Below are positions 4,102 through 7,528 of a stretch of 7,528 bases of DNA, in pieces. A model generated the notes under the pieces. It was not told where the DNA came from. It saw nothing but the letters and a program-made list of their open reading frames with translations, and ran no database searches. The first letter of the stretch is position 1. Every line of letters begins with the position of its first letter. This DNA is from VBCK01 sp035939615 (lineage in GTDB: Bacteria > Pseudomonadota > Gammaproteobacteria > Burkholderiales > Burkholderiaceae_F): the NCBI GenBank assembly GCA_035939615.1, contig DASZFP010000080.1:1-7528 (forward strand). The letters are read 5' to 3'. The position numbers and the translations under genes are program-made.

Positions 4102-5669
4102 TATTGCCCCTGACTGGACTGCGGTGAGATCAACCGCTGGAACATCGCCATCACGGCCGGTAGCGGCCGAGGCACCGCGGGCTCCTGGAATTGCTCCCAG
4201 CCGCCGCCGAGTCCGCGATACAGGTTGACGAATTCCTCCGCGACCGAAGTCTGGGCCAGCGCGAACTGATCCTCCAGATCGTATTCCTGGCGCTGGGCAT
4301 CGATCACGTTCAGAAAATCGGTCAGTCCCCGGTCGTAGCGCTGGGTCGCCAGGTCCGTTGCGCGTTGGCTCGCGATGACCGCTTCGCCCAGGGCGCTCAG
4401 GCGCTCCTGCTGCGCAACGTAGGATTGCAGCGCGGCGTCCACGTCCTGCACGGCAGCCTGGACCGTTTGCTTGTAGTGGACGAGCTGTTCCCGGGTCTGC
4501 AAGTCGGCGATCTTGACCTGCGCGTCCAGCACGCCAAAGTCGAGCAACGGAAAAAGCGCCCCGTACCCCGCCGACCAGATGTGCTGGCTGCTGACCGGTG
4601 AGAACCCCGGTCCGACGCCCTGCGCGCCCACGCCGGCGGTTAGCTCGATCTGGGGAAATAGCAGTCCAGTGGCCACGCCGATACGCGCAGTGGCACCGGC
4701 CAGTTGCCACTCCGCCTCGCGGATGTCGGGACGGCGCCGAATCAGGTCCAGCGGAATGCCCGGCGCAATCCTGTCCGGCATGGGGGGAATCAACCCCGGT
4801 GCCGACAGCTCGGATGCCAGATCTTCAGGAAACAATCCCAGCAGCACCGCGATCGCCTGCTGGGTGGCCAGAATCTGGGCCCGCAGCGGGTCGATCTGAG
4901 CCCGCACCGTCGACAGCTGCCGGCGTGCCAGCGTCACGTCGAGCTCGTTGATGATGCCGCGCTCGAAGCGGGCCTGCACCACGTTCAGCAGATCCTGGGC
5001 TGCGCGCACGCTTTGCAGCTGCACCGCCAGCTGCATCTGCAGGCCGCGCAAGTCGACATAGGCCCGCGCGACATCGGATATCACCGTGATCTGCACCAGG
5101 TCGCGCGCAGCCGCCGCTGCCTGGGCATCGTAGTGGGCCGCCTCGATTTGGCGGCGCAACCGGCCAAAGACATCGAGCTCCCAGGCGGCATCGAACCCCG
5201 AAACCCTGTCGATCTGCCCGCCCGTGGGGCGGCGATCGGCGGTTGCCAGTCCGGTCGGGATCCGGCCGCCGCGTGCCAGATCGCTGCCGGTTCCCTTGCC
5301 GCCGCCGACCGCGGCCGCAACGCGGGGCAGCGCATATCCGGCCGCCGCCATCTCGAAGGTCCGTGCCTGCTGCAGGCGTGCCAGCGCGATCTCCAGGCTG
5401 GGATTGCCCTCCAAGGCGCGGTCCACCAGTGAATCGAGCTCCGGATCGTGCAGCGCCCGCCACCAGGAGGCGATCTCGACCGATGACGATCCGGCACCGT
5501 CGGCTGGAGCGGCCGGCTGCCGGGTATCGGTGAACCGGTCGGGCAGGTTGACCTGCGGCGGGCGGTAGTTCGGTCCCACCGCGCAGGCGCCGAGCAGGCC
5601 GGCCAGCGCGGCCGCCTGAAGGCGGCCCGTCCAGCGGCTCGCCAGGGCCCTGTCAGTGCGGCGCGGCAC
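4101..5669 (-). CDS. RND efflux outer-membrane lipoprotein (NodT/OprM family)
   Basis: A 522-residue outer-membrane channel of a tripartite efflux pump, forming a trimeric TolC-like barrel and periplasmic tunnel. The signal peptide ends in the lipobox LGAC, with lipidated Cys29 the only cysteine; alanine at +2 fits outer-membrane sorting. Family motifs follow: CAVGPNYRPP (29-38), FDAAWELDVFGRLRR (159-173), RRRPDIREAEWQL (311-323), LFPQIELTAGVG (337-348) and RYDRGLTDFLNVIDAQR (444-460). It has the usual two OEP repeats and is slightly longer than many OprM proteins, partly from a Gly-rich stretch at 122-152. The GTG at 5669 overlaps the adaptor gene by 17 bases, has AAGAG about six bases upstream, and is needed to keep the signal peptide. 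It is the last gene of a permease-adaptor-channel operon. The substrate cannot be told from sequence. Confidence 0.95.
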   Translation of the reverse strand: MPRRTDRALASRWTGRLQAAALAGLLGACAVGPNYRPPQVNLPDRFTDTRQPAAPADGAGSSSVEIASWWRALHDPELDSLVDRALEGNPSLEIALARLQQARTFEMAAAGYALPRVAAAVGGGKGTGSDLARGGRIPTGLATADRRPTGGQIDRVSGFDAAWELDVFGRLRRQIEAAHYDAQAAAAARDLVQITVISDVARAYVDLRGLQMQLAVQLQSVRAAQDLLNVVQARFERGIINELDVTLARRQLSTVRAQIDPLRAQILATQQAIAVLLGLFPEDLASELSAPGLIPPMPDRIAPGIPLDLIRRRPDIREAEWQLAGATARIGVATGLLFPQIELTAGVGAQGVGPGFSPVSSQHIWSAGYGALFPLLDFGVLDAQVKIADLQTREQLVHYKQTVQAAVQDVDAALQSYVAQQERLSALGEAVIASQRATDLATQRYDRGLTDFLNVIDAQRQEYDLEDQFALAQTSVAEEFVNLYRGLGGGWEQFQEPAVPRPLPAVMAMFQRLISPQSSQGQ

Positions 5670-6951
5670 CGTCGCTCTTGGCCGACGCCAGACCCCCGCC
5701 CGGCGGGCCGCTGTCGGTCGATTCGTTCACGCTGACCTGCTCGCCGTCGGCGATCAGGCTGCTGATGTTCAGAGCGACCTTGTCGCCCGGCTTTACGCCG
5801 GAGGCGAGCTCCACCACGTTGCCTTCGTCGCGGGCGATCGTCACGTTGACGAAGCGCACCCGGCTGTCCGCATCGATCAGCGCGACCTGCGGACCCTTGG
5901 GGCGGAACAGCAGCGCCGCTGCCGGAATCTGCGGCCGGCCGGTCTGATCGACGCTGAACCCGACATCGACGTACATGCCCGGTATCAGCAGCCGCTCGCG
6001 ATTGGGCAGGTCGACTTCGACTTTCAGTGTGCGCGCCTGCGGGTTGATGGCCTCGGAGGTGCGCGTCACGGCGCCCTCGAACACCCGTCCCGGCAGGGCG
6101 CTGGTGCGAACGTGCACGGGTATGCCGGCGCGCAACAGTTCGGCCGATGCGCTTTGCGGCACGTCCACGAAAACCCGCATCGGACGGTCCTGGCTGATGC
6201 GGTACAGCGGCGAGGTGGCCGCAGTGCTGCCGGCCGTCACCAGGTTGCCGATGTCGATGCGACGCTCCACCACGATGCCGTCATAGGGGGCCGTCACGTG
6301 CTTGAACTGGGTCATGGTGGAAATGTTGTCCACCTCGGCCTGGTTCAGCGCCACTTGGGCGCGCGCGGCGTTCAGGCGGGCGATCGCGCTGTCGTAGTCG
6401 GCCCGCTTGGCTTCGCGCTCCTGCTCCGAGACGACCCCTTTGGGAGAGTCGCGCCAGCGCTCGTACGTCGTGGTGGCAAATTCGGACTCGGCTTCGCGCA
6501 CCCTGACCTGTGCCTGCGCCGCGTGCAGCTGGGCTTGCGCAGCAGCGAGCTGGGCGTCCAGTTCCGGGGTGTCGATCAGCGCCATCACCTGTCCCTTGTG
6601 GACATGGTCGCCGATGTCGACCGTCCAGGCGGCCACGTAACCGTTGACGCGCGAGTAGATCGTGCTTTCCAGCCAGGCCGCGGTCTCGCCGGGCAGGCTC
6701 AGCGGCCGGTCGCGTTCGGCCGCGTGCACGGTGGTCACGACGACGGCCGGCCGGCGCGAGGCCTCGCTCTTCGACAGGGCTGCCAGCTCGCTGCGTTCGT
6801 GCGCTTTGAGCAGGCTCACCACCGCGAATCCGACCCCCAGGGCGAGCACCACGGCCAGAGCAAGGCGCTTGATCTTGCGGCCGCTGCCGGGGGAGAACGC
6901 CACCGATACGCGCCCTTCCTGGTCCGGATGTGCTGGAGGGTCATGTTCCAC
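5653..6951 (-). CDS. RND efflux periplasmic adaptor (membrane fusion protein)
   Basis: A protein of up to 432 residues linking the inner-membrane permease to the outer-membrane channel. A membrane helix (about 28-49) without a lipobox anchors it, and the protein has no cysteine. Then come the first lipoyl half (about 95-128, YSRVNGYVAAWTVDIGDHV), an alpha-helical hairpin rich in Ala, Gln and Glu (about 130-210), the second lipoyl half (about 214-240, HVTAPYDGIVVERRIDIGN), a beta-barrel (about 255-335) and a membrane-proximal domain (about 340-410). The start is uncertain. The GTG at 6951 sits 9 bases after the permease stop. A second GTG at 6903 has the better Shine-Dalgarno (AGGAAGGG) and keeps the whole membrane helix, giving 416 residues. 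It is translated between permease and channel, consistent with a dedicated pump. Confidence 0.94.
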   Translation of the reverse strand: MEHDPPAHPDQEGRVSVAFSPGSGRKIKRLALAVVLALGVGFAVVSLLKAHERSELAALSKSEASRRPAVVVTTVHAAERDRPLSLPGETAAWLESTIYSRVNGYVAAWTVDIGDHVHKGQVMALIDTPELDAQLAAAQAQLHAAQAQVRVREAESEFATTTYERWRDSPKGVVSEQEREAKRADYDSAIARLNAARAQVALNQAEVDNISTMTQFKHVTAPYDGIVVERRIDIGNLVTAGSTAATSPLYRISQDRPMRVFVDVPQSASAELLRAGIPVHVRTSALPGRVFEGAVTRTSEAINPQARTLKVEVDLPNRERLLIPGMYVDVGFSVDQTGRPQIPAAALLFRPKGPQVALIDADSRVRFVNVTIARDEGNVVELASGVKPGDKVALNISSLIADGEQVSVNESTDSGPPGGGLASAKSDGAAPH

Positions 6952-6960
6952 GTCGCTCGC

Positions 6961-7528
6961 CTATCGGATATCAATCGGAGCCGTCTGTGGGCCGGCTGCA
7001 GGATGGTGCCGCCGCAGAAGCCGGTACATGGTGGGTACGAACACCAGCGTCGCAAAGGTGGCGAACAGCAGACCGCCGATCACTGCCCGCGCCAGTGGCG
7101 CGTTCTGTTCGCCGCCCTCGCCGACGCCGAAGGCCATCGGCATCATCCCCAGGATCATCGCGCCGGCGGTCATCAGCACCGGCCGCAGCCGCGTATAGCC
7201 GGCCGTCACCGCCGCAACGAGCGAATCGTCGCCCTGCTGCATCCGTTGATTGGCGAACGTCACCACCAGGATGCTGTTGGCGGTGGTCAGGCCGATGCAC
7301 ATCAGCGTGCCCATCAGAGCCGGAACGCTCAGATGGGTCTGGGTCAGAAACAGCATCCACATTACTCCTCCGAGCGCGAACGGGACGGCCGTCAGCACGA
7401 TCGCCGGGACGATCCAGCTCTGGAAGTTGATCACGAGGAACAGGTACACCAGGATGACTGCCAGCGCGATCCCGGTGAAAAGCCCGGAATAGCTCTCGAC
7501 CATGGTCTCGACCTGCCCGCTGAGGACG
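6961..7528 (-). CDS. RND efflux permease, C-terminal part (runs off the window)
   Basis: The last 188 or so residues of an inner-membrane RND pump that uses the proton gradient to expel substrates. The frame stays open to the window edge, and the codons before the first visible Met encode VLSGQVET, so this is a truncated view and not a short gene. Five membrane helices equivalent to TM8-TM12 of AcrB are visible; NFQSW is a typical loop after TM8. In the TM10 position the sequence is GLTTANSILVV where AcrB has GLSAKNAILIV, so the relay lysine Lys940 is replaced by Ala (codon 7279-7281). The Arg of RLRPVLMT (AcrB Arg971) and its Thr (Thr978) are kept. The tail after TM12 is short and ends in QTAPIDIR. 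The adaptor follows 9 bases downstream. Drug or metal specificity cannot be assigned. Confidence 0.95.
   Translation of the reverse strand, partial: VLSGQVETMVESYSGLFTGIALAVILVYLFLVINFQSWIVPAIVLTAVPFALGGVMWMLFLTQTHLSVPALMGTLMCIGLTTANSILVVTFANQRMQQGDDSLVAAVTAGYTRLRPVLMTAGAMILGMMPMAFGVGEGGEQNAPLARAVIGGLLFATFATLVFVPTMYRLLRRHHPAAGPQTAPIDIR

Noticed and set aside
3820..4710. Minus-strand open frame of 296 codons across the bactofilin-efflux junction
   Set aside because: It overlaps the channel gene in another frame, is rich in Arg, Gly and Pro, and has no motif.

Overview
The window looks like a high-GC betaproteobacterial chromosome, probably Burkholderiales-like. This is judged from the protein sequences: the L13 N-terminus, a DUF6776-type protein, and the familiar order OsmC/YhfA, rplM, rpsI, argC, DUF6776, bactofilin. 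No taxonomic search was possible. It holds eight protein-coding genes, one of them partial, and no rRNA, tRNA, CRISPR array, transposase or integrase that I can see.

Left part (1-1793): a YhfA-type OsmC gene on the minus strand is divergent from rplM-rpsI (ribosomal proteins L13 and S9) across a 73-base gap. That gap carries a good sigma70-type promoter for rplM. Two copies of one GC-rich palindromic, REP-like element bracket this block. One copy is one base past the osmC stop (36-74). The other is a nearly perfect 53-base hairpin after rpsI (1492-1544). The rplM-rpsI spacer is unusually long and carries six GATCG words. The 316 bases between rpsI and argC hold the second hairpin, an AT-rich island, and two small inverted repeats close to argC.

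Middle part (1794-4085): argC (arginine biosynthesis) is followed after 8 bases by a membrane-anchored coiled-coil protein of the DUF6776 type, and 46 bases later by a small bactofilin. All three are on the plus strand and are probably co-transcribed. ArgC is metabolic. The other two look like a possible envelope or cytoskeleton pair.

Right part (4086-7528): a tripartite RND efflux system lies on the minus strand, convergent with the bactofilin gene. It reads permease (only its C-terminal part is in the window), then periplasmic adaptor, then outer-membrane lipoprotein channel. Spacing is tight (9 bases, then a 17-base overlap), so this is one operon whose promoter is outside the window. In this lineage I would expect erpA after the bactofilin gene, so 4086-4103 may be a rearrangement or insertion junction.

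I found no clear evidence of a wholly new system. The best leads are the paired hairpin repeats, the DUF6776-bactofilin pair, and a permease that lacks the AcrB-type proton-relay lysine.
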